Shown: positions 43,204-52,023, counted from the stretch's first letter. The stretch is 64,000 nt of DNA from Vibrio porteresiae DSM 19223 (GCF_024347055.1 NZ_AP024896.1:1550001-1614000), one strand, 5' to 3'. Program-made: numbers and translations. The notes: a model not told the origin generated them from the letters alone.

Positions 43204-43887
43204 TCACTTCAATGAAGCAAGTAGCACCTTGATATCCTCGCGCCTACCCATATCACCAATTTTATATTTAGGATTGATTGGCAAGTCTAATGCGCGCTGC
43301 AATATCTTAATCGCTTGCTCTTTCTCCCCTTGAGATGCGAGAAAATCAGCATAGAAATACAACGTTGAACTGTTATTAGGGTTGCGCTTAACCCCTTTCT
43401 CCAAAAACTGAGCTGCGAGGTCATCATCACCAAAGCTCAGTGGCCACCCCGGAGCACGATAATATAGTGCGCCCAACGTCACATAAGGTGCGCCATTTAA
43501 TGCTTCCGGATCCATCTCAAGAGCCTGTTCAATGATCTCTTTTGATTTATCGATTAACTTCAGGGCTTGAGATAGCCCTGACACACCTGCAAGTGAAGCA
43601 ATATTAATACCCCAGAGCGCCTGAATATCCGCATCGTTGGGATATTGATTGTGCAATTGATATAACTCATCAACTAAAGCAGAGAAACAAGGTGGTTGCT
43701 TTTCTTTCTCGGTTTGATATTGGCACTTAGACCATTGCACTTCATAAGGATAGGTATCTACGGTTCCTGCATAACTGTGAGCTGCAAATACGGCACTTAA
43801 CGCACCAATAAGACGCACAAATCCGGTCGCCAATGGCAGGCCTGTGTCCGAAGATTTTTTATTGTGGATTGGGAAACTCAAGTCCAT
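43204..43887 (-). CDS. Exported or membrane-anchored TPR-repeat protein
   Basis: 227 residues. A hydrophobic segment with a signal-like end (RLIGALSAVFAAHSYAG, about 25-41) precedes about four tetratricopeptide-like repeats: YPNDADIQALWGINIASLAG, IEQALEMDPEALNGAPYVTL, LGALYYRAPGWPLSFGDDDL and NSSTLYFYADFLASQGEKEQ. The GAPYVTLGALYYRAPGWP stretch resembles TatT-like TPR proteins that partner with TRAP transporters, though no transporter gene is nearby. Two Cys (CQYQ..PPCF) may form a disulfide. Function unknown. Confidence 0.7.
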   Translation of the reverse strand: MDLSFPIHNKKSSDTGLPLATGFVRLIGALSAVFAAHSYAGTVDTYPYEVQWSKCQYQTEKEKQPPCFSALVDELYQLHNQYPNDADIQALWGINIASLAGVSGLSQALKLIDKSKEIIEQALEMDPEALNGAPYVTLGALYYRAPGWPLSFGDDDLAAQFLEKGVKRNPNNSSTLYFYADFLASQGEKEQAIKILQRALDLPINPKYKIGDMGRREDIKVLLASLK

Positions 43888-44059
43888 ACCCTTACTTGCT
43901 TAACATTGGGAATACGATAATAAAAATGCACCGTGACGGAGCAATGACAGTCGCTCATAACTTGGCACATTAACGCTAACTCAATAATCTCTTTATTGTT
44001 CATCATAGGAGACTTGGGTATCGTAGCCAGATTGCTTGTCATAATCAAAATGGAATCGA

Positions 44060-44470
44060 ATGAAATTACGTGTTGTTCCCGAGCTTTACTGCACTGATAT
44101 TCATACCAGTGTCGAATTTTTTATCCATGTTTTGGGATTTGAAATTAAATATCAACGACCAGAAGAACACTTTGCCTATTTAACTCGTTCTGGCGTTGAT
44201 CTCATGCTCGAGGGGCTATCCAGTCCGAGTCGAAAATGGATCACGCAAGAACTAGAGGCGCCATTCGGACGCGGCATCAACTTTCAATGGGATGTAGACA
44301 ATATCGATAGTATGTATGCCGATATTTTAAAGAGAGCGCCTGATTCCATATATTTACCGATGGAGAGCAAAGGTTATCAGGTAAAAGAAGAGCTTGTTAT
44401 CCAAAAACAATTTATTATCCAAGTCCCTGACGGATATTTATTTCGTTTTTGCCAAGACGATATTCGCTAA
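44060..44470 (+). CDS. VOC-superfamily (glyoxalase/bleomycin-resistance-like) protein
   Basis: 136 residues with the vicinal-oxygen-chelate fold: LRVVPELYCTDIHTSVEFFIHVLGFEI at the start, FAYLTRSGVDLMLEG, then GRGINFQWDVDNIDSMYADI and the C-terminal QFIIQVPDGYLFRFCQD. The arrangement is that of bleomycin-resistance-like proteins that bind small molecules without an obvious metal triad. Single gene, convergent with soxR; substrate unknown. Confidence 0.82.
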   Translation: MKLRVVPELYCTDIHTSVEFFIHVLGFEIKYQRPEEHFAYLTRSGVDLMLEGLSSPSRKWITQELEAPFGRGINFQWDVDNIDSMYADILKRAPDSIYLPMESKGYQVKEELVIQKQFIIQVPDGYLFRFCQDDIR

Positions 44471-44507
44471 CCCTATTTTTATGCTTGTTTTTATGATTAA
44501 GTGCGGC

Positions 44508-44948
44508 TTAATCGAGTTGCTTTACATCAACCAACGCCGCACCACTATGAAATACACCTTTGGTATCGTTAGGGTTATACAGCGCGCAACGCTCCAAAGA
44601 TAAACACCCGCAATGGATACAGCTCCCTAATTGGGTTTGTAGTGCCTTTAAACTTTGAATCCGCATCTCGAGAAGATCATTCCACGATCGCGCTAACTGT
44701 TCCCACTCTTCCTTACTTGGTGCTTGGTGTTTGGGCAGTTGCTCCAGCGCATCGGCAATCTCATTAAGCGTTAACCCCACATTCTGCGCAGCCTTGATAA
44801 ACGCGATGCGTCTCAGGATATGTTGGCTATAGCGCCGCTGATTTGCTGCTGTGCGATGGCTAAATATCAGTCCCTTTGACTCATAAAAATGCAATGTCGC
44901 AACACTTACGCCTGAACGCTTCGCCACTTGGCCCACACTCATTTCCAT
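44508..44948 (-). CDS. soxR: Redox-sensing MerR-family regulator SoxR
   Basis: 146 residues from ATG 44948 (GGAGAG six bases upstream; a farther ATG at 44969 is less well placed). MerR helix-turn-helix MSVGQVAKRSGVSVATLHFYESKGL, dimerisation helix, then the 2Fe-2S cluster motif CX2CXCX5C with Cys110, Cys113, Cys115 and Cys121 (CIHCGCLSLERC). Oxidation of the cluster by redox-cycling compounds turns on its target promoter. The sox box lies directly upstream and reads toward the divergent small-protein/MFS genes; there is no adjacent soxS. Confidence 0.93.
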   Translation of the reverse strand: MEMSVGQVAKRSGVSVATLHFYESKGLIFSHRTAANQRRYSQHILRRIAFIKAAQNVGLTLNEIADALEQLPKHQAPSKEEWEQLARSWNDLLEMRIQSLKALQTQLGSCIHCGCLSLERCALYNPNDTKGVFHSGAALVDVKQLD

Positions 44949-44976
44949 TTGCTCTCTCCATTTTGCCATTTACCCC

Positions 44977-45007
44977 TTGACCTCAAGTTAACATGAGGAA
45001 TTAGGCT
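44977..45007 (+). promoter_or_regulatory. SoxR operator and promoter
   Basis: TTGACC (-35, 44977-44982) runs into the box CCTCAAGTTAACATGAGG (44981-44998), 17 of 18 positions like the E. coli soxS operator. The -10 candidate TAGGCT (45002-45007) leaves a 19-bp spacer, the over-long spacing typical of MerR-type activation. It reads rightward to the gene at 45081. Confidence 0.85.
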
Positions 45008-45080
45008 TCAACCATAACCGCAACATTAACCCGTTGTAAAGATTCAAACTATGGAAGCAGCGTAAGGCTAGGGATCAAAC

Positions 45081-45263
45081 ATGACTATGTATTTTGACTT
45101 TGTGAAAGCACTACTCAGCAAAAACGAACAAGGCCAGGTGCTCATTGCCGTAAAAGAGCAAGGCCCTGTGGCACGAGTGATTTCTCGCATCGGGAAACTG
45201 GCCGTTTTGCTCGGTGTTATCTCGTTCTTATGGGGGTGTGTTAACGCTTTGATGCAGCCATAG
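45081..45263 (+). CDS. Small membrane protein in the SoxR regulon
   Basis: 60 residues, not recognised. A polar N-terminal half (YFDFVKALLSKNEQGQVLIAVKEQ) leads into one hydrophobic helix (about 36-54, IGKLAVLLGVISFLWGCVNA). AGGGA lies before the ATG. It is the first gene after the SoxR-controlled promoter, 74 bases from the box, and precedes an MFS transporter by 74 bases. A role in redox-compound export or membrane protection is inferred from position only. Confidence 0.6.
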   Translation: MTMYFDFVKALLSKNEQGQVLIAVKEQGPVARVISRIGKLAVLLGVISFLWGCVNALMQP

Positions 45264-45337
45264 CAACATAAATAAATGTTTAACCTCGCATCTCATTACT
45301 TATTAACGACTTTGGTCACTCTCAACGGAATCACATT

Positions 45338-46546
45338 ATGAACTTTACCTTTACTTCGAGTACTCGGCCTTATCTAACGGGGCTATTTTTTGATGGCATT
45401 TCCTCCGGCATGTTTATGATGGCAGTACCTTGGATGATGCTATCAAAGCCTAACATGGGCTCGTTTGTCGCCATGGTGGCACTCACCTGCACGGTTTTAT
45501 CGTTTCTTCTGACACCTGTTTTCGCTACTTTTATTGACCGCTTTTCGAGAAAACAGTTGTTGATTTGGGTACAAGTCGTGCAAGCTACCACCGCCGCCTT
45601 AGTGGCTGTCTTCTATGGATTAGGGATTGAATCTCAATGGATATTGGCCGCCGCACAACTGATTTTTTGGGTTTCAAATAACCTCGGCTGGTCAAGCAAC
45701 GGCGCCTTTACCCAAGAAAACTTTGAACCCTACGAATACGCTGCACTATCAGGAAAACAAGAGATCATCATGCAAACCACCACCCTTGGCTCGGGTGCGT
45801 TGGGCGTGATGCTATTAGAAATGTGGGGGATGTTTGAGTTTTCATGCCTTGCCGCGCTAGCTTCAACTATTGCCAGTATCAGCTACATTGTCACCCCTTA
45901 CCGACGCCAACTGAGCCAGTCCATCGCCAGCTCTTTTGTCACTCAAATCAAAGAGAGTCGCACCATTATTGCCTGCAAACCGCGCTTTTTTGCCTTTGTG
46001 ATGCTGTCGGCATTAAGCTACCCCATTCTCACTTTCCTAAGTAAATTGGTGCCTATTTGGTTTGCAGAAACAGGCGTATCAGGCAGTTGGTTCGCGGGAT
46101 ACAACATCGCGTTTGCTTTGGGATCACTAGTCACTGGACTTCTCGTCGGAAGATTACTCGGCTTAAGCTCACACCCAAAAATCATGATTGGCGCGATGAG
46201 CATCGCCAGTGTCATGTTACTGGGTATGAGCCTTTCCCCTTACCCACAAATACTACTCGCGTTTACCTTTTTCTTTGGCACTTTCAACGCATTAAATCGC
46301 ATCGCTCGCACCAATTGGATGCACCATGTGATCGATATTCAGCAGCGCGGACGAGCCGATGGTATGCTGCAAATGTTCAGCACACTCGCGCAAAGCATCA
46401 GTTATGTGGCGATAGCTTATTTAAGCCATTTTGGCATCACGCAACTCGGCTTTTACCTCGCTGCGGCGGTGATGGCAACTGCAGTGATCGTCATGATGCG
46501 TTTACTCAAAAACCCCGAGTTCAACATCAGTCCAGCACAAGCCTAA
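45338..46546 (+). CDS. MFS transporter, probable SoxR-controlled efflux pump
   Basis: 402-residue inner-membrane protein with about 12 helices of the major facilitator superfamily (LTGLFFDGISSGMFMMAVPWM in helix 1, the A-motif-like ATFIDRFSRKQLLIW after helix 2). It may be the final target of the SoxR promoter through read-through from the small gene. Drug or redox-compound export is plausible but the substrate cannot be read from sequence. Convergent with the AraC regulator after it, 7 bases apart. Confidence 0.83.
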   Translation: MNFTFTSSTRPYLTGLFFDGISSGMFMMAVPWMMLSKPNMGSFVAMVALTCTVLSFLLTPVFATFIDRFSRKQLLIWVQVVQATTAALVAVFYGLGIESQWILAAAQLIFWVSNNLGWSSNGAFTQENFEPYEYAALSGKQEIIMQTTTLGSGALGVMLLEMWGMFEFSCLAALASTIASISYIVTPYRRQLSQSIASSFVTQIKESRTIIACKPRFFAFVMLSALSYPILTFLSKLVPIWFAETGVSGSWFAGYNIAFALGSLVTGLLVGRLLGLSSHPKIMIGAMSIASVMLLGMSLSPYPQILLAFTFFFGTFNALNRIARTNWMHHVIDIQQRGRADGMLQMFSTLAQSISYVAIAYLSHFGITQLGFYLAAAVMATAVIVMMRLLKNPEFNISPAQA

Positions 46547-46553
46547 TAAAGCG

Positions 46554-47363
46554 CTAAGATTCCGACTGTTTCAGTTTGGCAAAATATTGCGCGGGTGGTT
46601 TGCCGACCGATTTTTTAAACATGGTGATAAAGGCAGTCACCGACTGATAACCCAGATAGTCAGCCACGCGCTGCACTGGGTAGTCTTCTGACAGCTGGTG
46701 CATCGCGATGATCAGGTGCAACTGCTGTCGCCAACGACCAAAAGTAATGCCGGTTTCTTGTTTAAAAAGTCGTGCCAGCGAGCGCTCACTCATCGCCACT
46801 GCCATTCCCCATTCTGCTAAAGTGCGGCGGTCGGCAGGATTATCAAACAGCTCTTTGGCGATCCTTTTCAAGCGAGGATCATCGGGATTGGGTAGGGATA
46901 GATGCTCGATCGGCATTTTGCCCAACTCTTCGAGTAACACCAATGCCTTACGAACTACACTAAGGTCGTCACTGTAATCATGGGGCTGCTCACTCATATC
47001 CAAAATCAGTTCACGAACCAGCGGCGAAATAGACAAGGTGCAACCGGATTGAGGCAGCGACGCCATGTCTGGACGGACAAACAGATAGCAAATTTGCGCA
47101 TTGGCAGTGGCATTGACTCGGTGTAATACGCCTTTGGGAATCCACACCGCACATTGTGGTGGTACGATCACAGTTGATTGCGGTAGCTGACAGGTCACTC
47201 CGCCCTTTAACGCGAACACAAGCTGTCCCATCGTATGCTGATGAATAGGCACTTCACTCTGCTTGTCTTTTACGTTTTCGCGCAGTGCAATCACTGGCGA
47301 ACCATGATGCTCATGATCAAACTGATTAATGGTTTCGAGTAAAGAAGATTTGTCGTTGAACAT
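46554..47363 (-). CDS. AraC-family regulator, NimR-like
   Basis: 269 residues. N-terminal cupin-type sensing domain (PIHQHTMGQLVFALKGGVTC, VIVPPQCAVWIPKGVLHRVN), then AraC double helix-turn-helix (RTLAEWGMAVAMSERSLARL, ETGITFGRWRQQLHLIIAMHQL, VQRVADYLGYQSVTAFITMF). This domain order and the divergent CynX/NimT-type transporter match the E. coli nimR-nimT pair, where NimR represses the exporter of 2-nitroimidazoles. So the same circuit is proposed here; direct evidence is only the arrangement and the operator repeats. Confidence 0.85.
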   Translation of the reverse strand: MFNDKSSLLETINQFDHEHHGSPVIALRENVKDKQSEVPIHQHTMGQLVFALKGGVTCQLPQSTVIVPPQCAVWIPKGVLHRVNATANAQICYLFVRPDMASLPQSGCTLSISPLVRELILDMSEQPHDYSDDLSVVRKALVLLEELGKMPIEHLSLPNPDDPRLKRIAKELFDNPADRRTLAEWGMAVAMSERSLARLFKQETGITFGRWRQQLHLIIAMHQLSEDYPVQRVADYLGYQSVTAFITMFKKSVGKPPAQYFAKLKQSES

Positions 47364-47364
47364 G

Positions 47365-47395
47365 TTGTCATAATTTAGCGATTTTTTGTCATAAT
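47365..47395. promoter_or_regulatory. Direct-repeat operator between the AraC regulator and transporter genes
   Basis: TTGTCATAAT occurs at 47365-47374 and again at 47386-47395, 21 bases (two helical turns) apart in the same orientation, as AraC-family dimers prefer. The first copy starts two bases from the regulator's ATG. Confidence 0.55.
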
Positions 47396-47461
47396 ATAAA
47401 AATTATCACTATGCGACAAATGATAAGGTGATAACAGTTACTTCGACCAAGAGTCCCTTAA

Positions 47462-48670
47462 ATGAACCATCAAGCGACTGACAAGAAAAGCTTGTCATCA
47501 CTGTTTTTGATCATTGGCTTGCTGCTGATTGCCTGCAATCTGCGCGCTCCCTTTACCGGCATAGCACCAGTACTCGATACCATTCAATCTGCTTTTTCTC
47601 TTTCCGCGTATCAAACTGGGCTGCTGACTACTCTACCGCTGTTATGCTTTGCGGTGATTTCTCCGTTTGTGGCTCGGTTAGAAAAGCGATTTGGCCTCAA
47701 CACCACACTACTCACGGCGTTGACTCTACTTATGATCGGCATCGTGACTCGCTCTCTAGGTTGGGTTTCCAGTTTGTATTTGGGCACATTGCTGACGGGT
47801 GCAGGTATCGCTGTAGGGAACACACTACTGCCGAGTTTAGTGAAACAAAATTTCCCGCATAAAGTGGCAAACACCACGGGTCTGTGTGGTCTGTTTATGG
47901 GCGTATCCGCGGGTGTTGCTTCAGCTACCATCGTTCCGCTCGAGCTTTGGAGCGGCTGGCAAGTGGCTTTGGGATCCACCATGATCTTACCCGTGTTGGC
48001 AACGCTAGTTTGGTGCACTCAATTAAATGTGCAAACCTACCATGCTAAACCGGCAACGTCGGCAGAGGATCATAAGCCCATTTGGCAGTCACCGCTGGCA
48101 TGGCAAATCACTCTATTTATGGGCATCAACTCGCTGCTTTATTACATATTAATTGCTTGGTTACCTTCCATCTTGGCAGACGCAGGCTTTTCAACTTTGG
48201 AAGCAGGTTCAGTACATGGTCTGATGCAAATGGCATCGGCTCTCCCAGGACTTTTTCTTGGACCAATCGTAAGCAGGATGAAGAACCAAGTCATCATTGC
48301 GATCATCATGAGCGCACTGATCAGCGTGGGTTTAATCGGTCTTTGGATTGCACCTAAAGAAGCTGCCATTTGGGTCTCTTGCTTTGGTGCTGGCTCGGGC
48401 GGTGTCATATTATTAGCGTTTATGTTTATTGGCTTTCGCACGACGAGCACTTTGCAAGCCACACAGCTTTCGGGAATGGCGCAAGGTGTTGGTTACCTGC
48501 TGGCAGCGTTAGGCCCAACTCTTGTGGGCACGTTGCATAATCTTACCCATTCTTGGAGTGCCATGTTGATCATTGCCACTTTGTTATCACTCGTCATGCT
48601 GTCTAATGGCGCTTTAGCCGGACGCACGCGCACCATTCATTTAAAAGCGGCAGAAGCGTTAAATGGATAG
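47462..48670 (+). CDS. CynX/NimT-family MFS transporter
   Basis: 402 residues, about 12 membrane helices. The start LIIGLLLIACNLRAPFTGIAPVLDTI, TGLLTTLPLLCFAVISPFVARLEKRFG and GAGIAVGNTLLPSLVKQNFP are the signature of the cyanate-permease-like CynX/NimT (YeaN) group. E. coli NimT exports 2-nitroimidazole. Its divergent NimR-like regulator supports a toxin-inducible exporter. The exact substrate is inferred. Confidence 0.85.
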   Translation: MNHQATDKKSLSSLFLIIGLLLIACNLRAPFTGIAPVLDTIQSAFSLSAYQTGLLTTLPLLCFAVISPFVARLEKRFGLNTTLLTALTLLMIGIVTRSLGWVSSLYLGTLLTGAGIAVGNTLLPSLVKQNFPHKVANTTGLCGLFMGVSAGVASATIVPLELWSGWQVALGSTMILPVLATLVWCTQLNVQTYHAKPATSAEDHKPIWQSPLAWQITLFMGINSLLYYILIAWLPSILADAGFSTLEAGSVHGLMQMASALPGLFLGPIVSRMKNQVIIAIIMSALISVGLIGLWIAPKEAAIWVSCFGAGSGGVILLAFMFIGFRTTSTLQATQLSGMAQGVGYLLAALGPTLVGTLHNLTHSWSAMLIIATLLSLVMLSNGALAGRTRTIHLKAAEALNG

Positions 48671-48715
48671 TGAAACAGCGGCAAGTTAACGCGGCTTTAT
48701 ATCAAGCATAAAGAT

Positions 48716-48750
48716 AAAAAAGCAGAGGAAATCCTCTGCTTTTACTTTTC
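48716..48750. terminator. Bidirectional terminator after the NimT-like gene
   Basis: AGCAGAGGA and TCCTCTGCT around a short centre, with A5 on the left and TTTTACTTTT on the right, so it can serve the convergent lipoprotein gene too. Confidence 0.8.
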
Positions 48751-48764
48751 TCATCATAAATTCA

Positions 48765-50168
48765 TCATGCGTGAGTGACTGCCTTGCCACCGATATATAA
48801 GGTGTGACCATTGAATTCAACACGGTGCAAATTGCCGTGAAACTCACTGATATAGCTGTTATCAGTCAAGATCCAAGTACTTGAATCATCCATCGTCACA
48901 GAGAGCGACTGAGCAGCCATCCCCTGACGATTAATCGCGCCCGTATAATGAGACGAAGCGGTCATACTCAAATTCAGCTGGGAAATGGTATCGACGAGAA
49001 TATCGCCTGTTATGGTTTGATGAGTGAGATTAAAACCACAAATGCCGCCATTATGCCCCTGAGCTCCCCAGCCATTCTGATGGTGATTTCCAGAAACACG
49101 AAGAAGCAAAGAATTGGGGGCTAACGTCACCGCCACATTGTGCAAGTTAACGACACTATCAGTATTGGTCACATAGAACATATCACCACTGCGTGCCGTT
49201 AAGTCACCGCCATTCATAGTAAATTTGCTCATACCATCTTGCGCATCACCCGACATGCTTTGATACAGCATGACATTACGCACGACGTCATCGCCATCTC
49301 TACCCTGCGGATCGCGCATATGACCTGTTAAGTGAGAGTTATTTAAGGTCACAGAATTAAAGCCTTCAATCACCACCGCTTCAGAGTCGTTAGCCGTTAA
49401 ATTCGCATTGTTAACATGAATATCCGCGGTACTGTAGATGGCTGGCGCGCCCATGCTGCCTTGGGTAGTATATTCTCCACCATTAACAAAGAGTTGGCCG
49501 CCCCCACGATCGCTACGAATCGCTGCTTTAACCGTCGTATGAACATTAAGGTTATCTGCGTACAACACGCCTCCACCAGCCACTTCGATACCACCCGCAT
49601 TACCGCCAGAGACCTGCACCTGAGTATTACGGATATGAATGATGGCATTACCATAAGCAAACACGCCATTGGCACCTTCTGCATTGGCGACAATTCGACC
49701 ACCATTAATATCTAAGTTGGCGTGATCTTTCACCAATACTGCGGCGTTAAGGCCGTAGAAACTCGAACCTTCATTACTACTCGCACGCCCAGTATTCTTC
49801 ACGATCGTCACCCCATTGAGAGTGGCGCTTGTATCGCCTTGAGCACGAATCACGTTCTCATCATTACGACCGGAAGAGTAAGTACCGCCATCGATGCGTT
49901 CGCCATCTGCCACAATGTACGCCGCTGTACCAAACTCCGCTTTCGGACCGCCAGGTTGGAAACCACCCGGAGGCGGTGGCATACGATTATCGGGGTGTGG
50001 TGGCATACCTTCAGGAGGTAGTGGCGGTGGCCCACCTTGTGGGTCAACAACAAAAGGTCCTATCGCCGGCGTTAATATCCGCGCATCAATCATCGGCTGC
50101 CCATCAGGCCCTGGCGCACAACCCGTTAATGAGGCCAACCCACATAATATAAACCATGATTTTTTCAT
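48765..50168 (-). CDS. Large lipoprotein with Pro-rich spacer and beta-helix domain
   Basis: 467 residues from ATG 50168. Lipobox LTGC (Cys17) with Ala at +2, so outer-membrane sorting is expected. Residues about 40-80 are rich in Pro and Gly (PPLPPEG, PPPPGGFQPGG) and look like a wall- or envelope-spanning spacer. From about 110 to the end the chain is made of short strand-turn units with Asn/Gly/Ser/Thr (such as LNGVTIVKNTG, LDINGGRIVAN, LYADNLNVHTT, LTANDSEAVVIEG), the pattern of a right-handed parallel beta-helix as in autotransporters and pectate-lyase folds. No catalytic residues can be named. A surface adhesin or polysaccharide-binding role is inference. Confidence 0.75.
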   Translation of the reverse strand: MKKSWFILCGLASLTGCAPGPDGQPMIDARILTPAIGPFVVDPQGGPPPLPPEGMPPHPDNRMPPPPGGFQPGGPKAEFGTAAYIVADGERIDGGTYSSGRNDENVIRAQGDTSATLNGVTIVKNTGRASSNEGSSFYGLNAAVLVKDHANLDINGGRIVANAEGANGVFAYGNAIIHIRNTQVQVSGGNAGGIEVAGGGVLYADNLNVHTTVKAAIRSDRGGGQLFVNGGEYTTQGSMGAPAIYSTADIHVNNANLTANDSEAVVIEGFNSVTLNNSHLTGHMRDPQGRDGDDVVRNVMLYQSMSGDAQDGMSKFTMNGGDLTARSGDMFYVTNTDSVVNLHNVAVTLAPNSLLLRVSGNHHQNGWGAQGHNGGICGFNLTHQTITGDILVDTISQLNLSMTASSHYTGAINRQGMAAQSLSVTMDDSSTWILTDNSYISEFHGNLHRVEFNGHTLYIGGKAVTHA

Positions 50169-50757
50169 CAATGATGCCTCTACCTATTCGACGTCTTTTC
50201 GCAATTGTCACTGTCAACATCTAAGCGTTAGACATTGGCTATTCCGTCATCATCCAAGCGACAGCAACGATGTTGATTCACTCTCAAGATGACCTAGATA
50301 TGACTTTTTACGATTGTCGAAACTTCGTTAAGAGACAGCAACCATCTTCACATTGATTTACCTGAACTTACTTTTACAACAATCGTCATGTCCGGTATCA
50401 ACCCAAGAAAGTCATCGCCATTTGGCCCCGAGAATTCATTAAATTAGCTCATAAGTATAATTAAAATTTCCCCATTAATTCACCCGGCCTATTCCCTTAC
50501 ACTGTACCGACAGCTCATCACATGCTCAGTGAAACCGTGAAACAGCGAAACTCAGTGAGGCGAATAAAAAATCGCCACTCACATTGAAAAGCCCGTACCA
50601 AAGCGCCATATCTGTTACATCAACATCGAGCATTCAACACAGTGGCAAAGAATTTAGGCAGGGTCTGAACAGTAACCACTCATCAACCTTAAAGCGATCA
50701 GTTGATCGCTCGTCTTTTGCTCTAACGCACTCTTAACTCAGGTGAAATAGTTCAAAT
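50169..50757. promoter_or_regulatory. 589-bp divergent intergenic region with a perfect palindrome
   Basis: No gene is supported. AGCGATCA-GT-TGATCGCT (50693-50710) is a perfect inverted repeat with 8-base arms, 48 bases before the metallo-hydrolase ATG, and is a candidate repressor or activator site. An imperfect hairpin GTGAGGCGA..TCGCCACTCAC lies at 50555-50582. Confidence 0.45.
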
Positions 50758-51936
50758 ATGCAAGACAACAAATCGACATTAGTGCAAGAAAACTGTGCTA
50801 ATGAAACCCAAGAAGCACAAGCAAAGCCAATGCATTCTCGCCGTAAAGTGAAAACCGCTTTCTATTCTTTGTCGGCCATCGTTGCCGGATTATGGGGTTA
50901 CTTGCAGCAACCGCAATACGTTTCACCCAAAGTCACTAAGCAAGATTATCAAGGTAAGTATTACGATGGTGCCTTTCATAATCCAACCGTGAGTGATGCG
51001 CCCAAGGTTGAAAGCAGTTCGATGGGCATCATGTATCGTTTTCTCTTTGAGAAAGATAAAGATGCGATTCCATTGCACGATATTCCTTCGCAAAAAACCA
51101 ATTTGCATACTCTGGATAAATCACAAAACGTTATCGTTTGGATGGGGCATTCTTCCTACTTCGTTCAACTCGCAGGTAAACGCTTTCTCATCGATCCTGT
51201 CTTTAGTGACAATGCGTCTCCCATACCGAAAACTAACGTCGTTTTTGAGGGGAGCAATGTCTATCACGCAGACGATATTCCAGAAATTGATTACCTGCTG
51301 ATCACCCACGATCACTGGGATCACCTTGATTATCCAAGCATTGCCGCTCTGAAATCGAAAATCCATCAGATCATTACGCCTATCGGTGTGGGTTCTTATT
51401 TCCGTCAATGGGGATTTGATGAACAGCACATCTTCGAGGGTGATTGGTACAGTGCATTTAAAGCCGATGGCTTGAAAATTCATATTTTGCCATCGCACCA
51501 TTTTTCAGGTCGCATGCTTAAACGTAACCCAACTCTGTGGAGCTCATTTGGCATCGAAACGGCGCAACATAAACTCTATTTTGGCGGTGACAGTGGCTAT
51601 GCAAGCCACTTTAAAGAGATAGCGGCTAAAGTCGGCGCATTCGATATTGCGGTACTCGAGGATGGTCAATACGACAAAGATTGGCCCGATATCCATATGA
51701 CCCCAGAGCAAACCGCACAAGCAGCGGCGGATCTTAAAGCCAAAGCGCTCATTCCCTCGCACAACAGCAAATTTAAACTCGCGCATCATACTTGGTATGA
51801 CCCACTCGATCGCATTACCGAAGCCAGTCGCGAGCATGAATTTCGCCTGATGACACCCATGATTGGTGAAACCATCTTGGTTGATAACCCGCAACAAGAA
51901 TTTAGCCAGTGGTGGAAAGGCGAAGAAGGCGCTTAA
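50758..51936 (+). CDS. Membrane-anchored metallo-beta-lactamase-fold hydrolase (NAPE-PLD/UlaG-like)
   Basis: 392 residues. A basic N-terminus and one helix (about 33-50, TAFYSLSAIVAGLWGYLQ) anchor it, followed by a beta-lactamase-type metal-hydrolase domain. The metal motif HxHxDH is complete: His184, His186, Asp188 and His189 in ITHDHWDHLDYPS. Later ligands are in LPSHHFSGR, YFGGDSGYASHF and LIPSHNSKF. The general layout matches N-acyl-phosphatidylethanolamine phospholipase D-type hydrolases, which release N-acyl-ethanolamines from lipids; substrate here is not proved. Ends close to a strong bidirectional terminator. Confidence 0.83.
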   Translation: MQDNKSTLVQENCANETQEAQAKPMHSRRKVKTAFYSLSAIVAGLWGYLQQPQYVSPKVTKQDYQGKYYDGAFHNPTVSDAPKVESSSMGIMYRFLFEKDKDAIPLHDIPSQKTNLHTLDKSQNVIVWMGHSSYFVQLAGKRFLIDPVFSDNASPIPKTNVVFEGSNVYHADDIPEIDYLLITHDHWDHLDYPSIAALKSKIHQIITPIGVGSYFRQWGFDEQHIFEGDWYSAFKADGLKIHILPSHHFSGRMLKRNPTLWSSFGIETAQHKLYFGGDSGYASHFKEIAAKVGAFDIAVLEDGQYDKDWPDIHMTPEQTAQAAADLKAKALIPSHNSKFKLAHHTWYDPLDRITEASREHEFRLMTPMIGETILVDNPQQEFSQWWKGEEGA

Positions 51937-51965
51937 ATTCATGCTCAACATCAGAGCGTAACAAC

Positions 51966-51994
51966 AAATAGAGCCGCATCATGCGGCTCTATTT
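51966..51994. terminator. Bidirectional terminator between the metallo-hydrolase and hutU
   Basis: AAATAGAGCCGCAT-C-ATGCGGCTCTATTT, a perfect inverted repeat (effective loop of seven bases) with A/T-rich flanks that suits both convergent units. Confidence 0.85.
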
Positions 51995-52023
51995 ATTGAA
52001 GTTAACTTAGACTATAGAACGTG

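Noticed and set aside
46057..46557. 166-codon frame inside the SoxR-linked MFS gene
   Set aside because: Same strand, other frame of a well-supported transporter; sequence is His/Arg-rich and has no family features.
49894..50292. 132-codon plus-strand frame rich in Pro and Gly
   Set aside because: It is the antisense of the Pro/Gly-rich spacer of the lipoprotein gene; the composition is a mirror effect.
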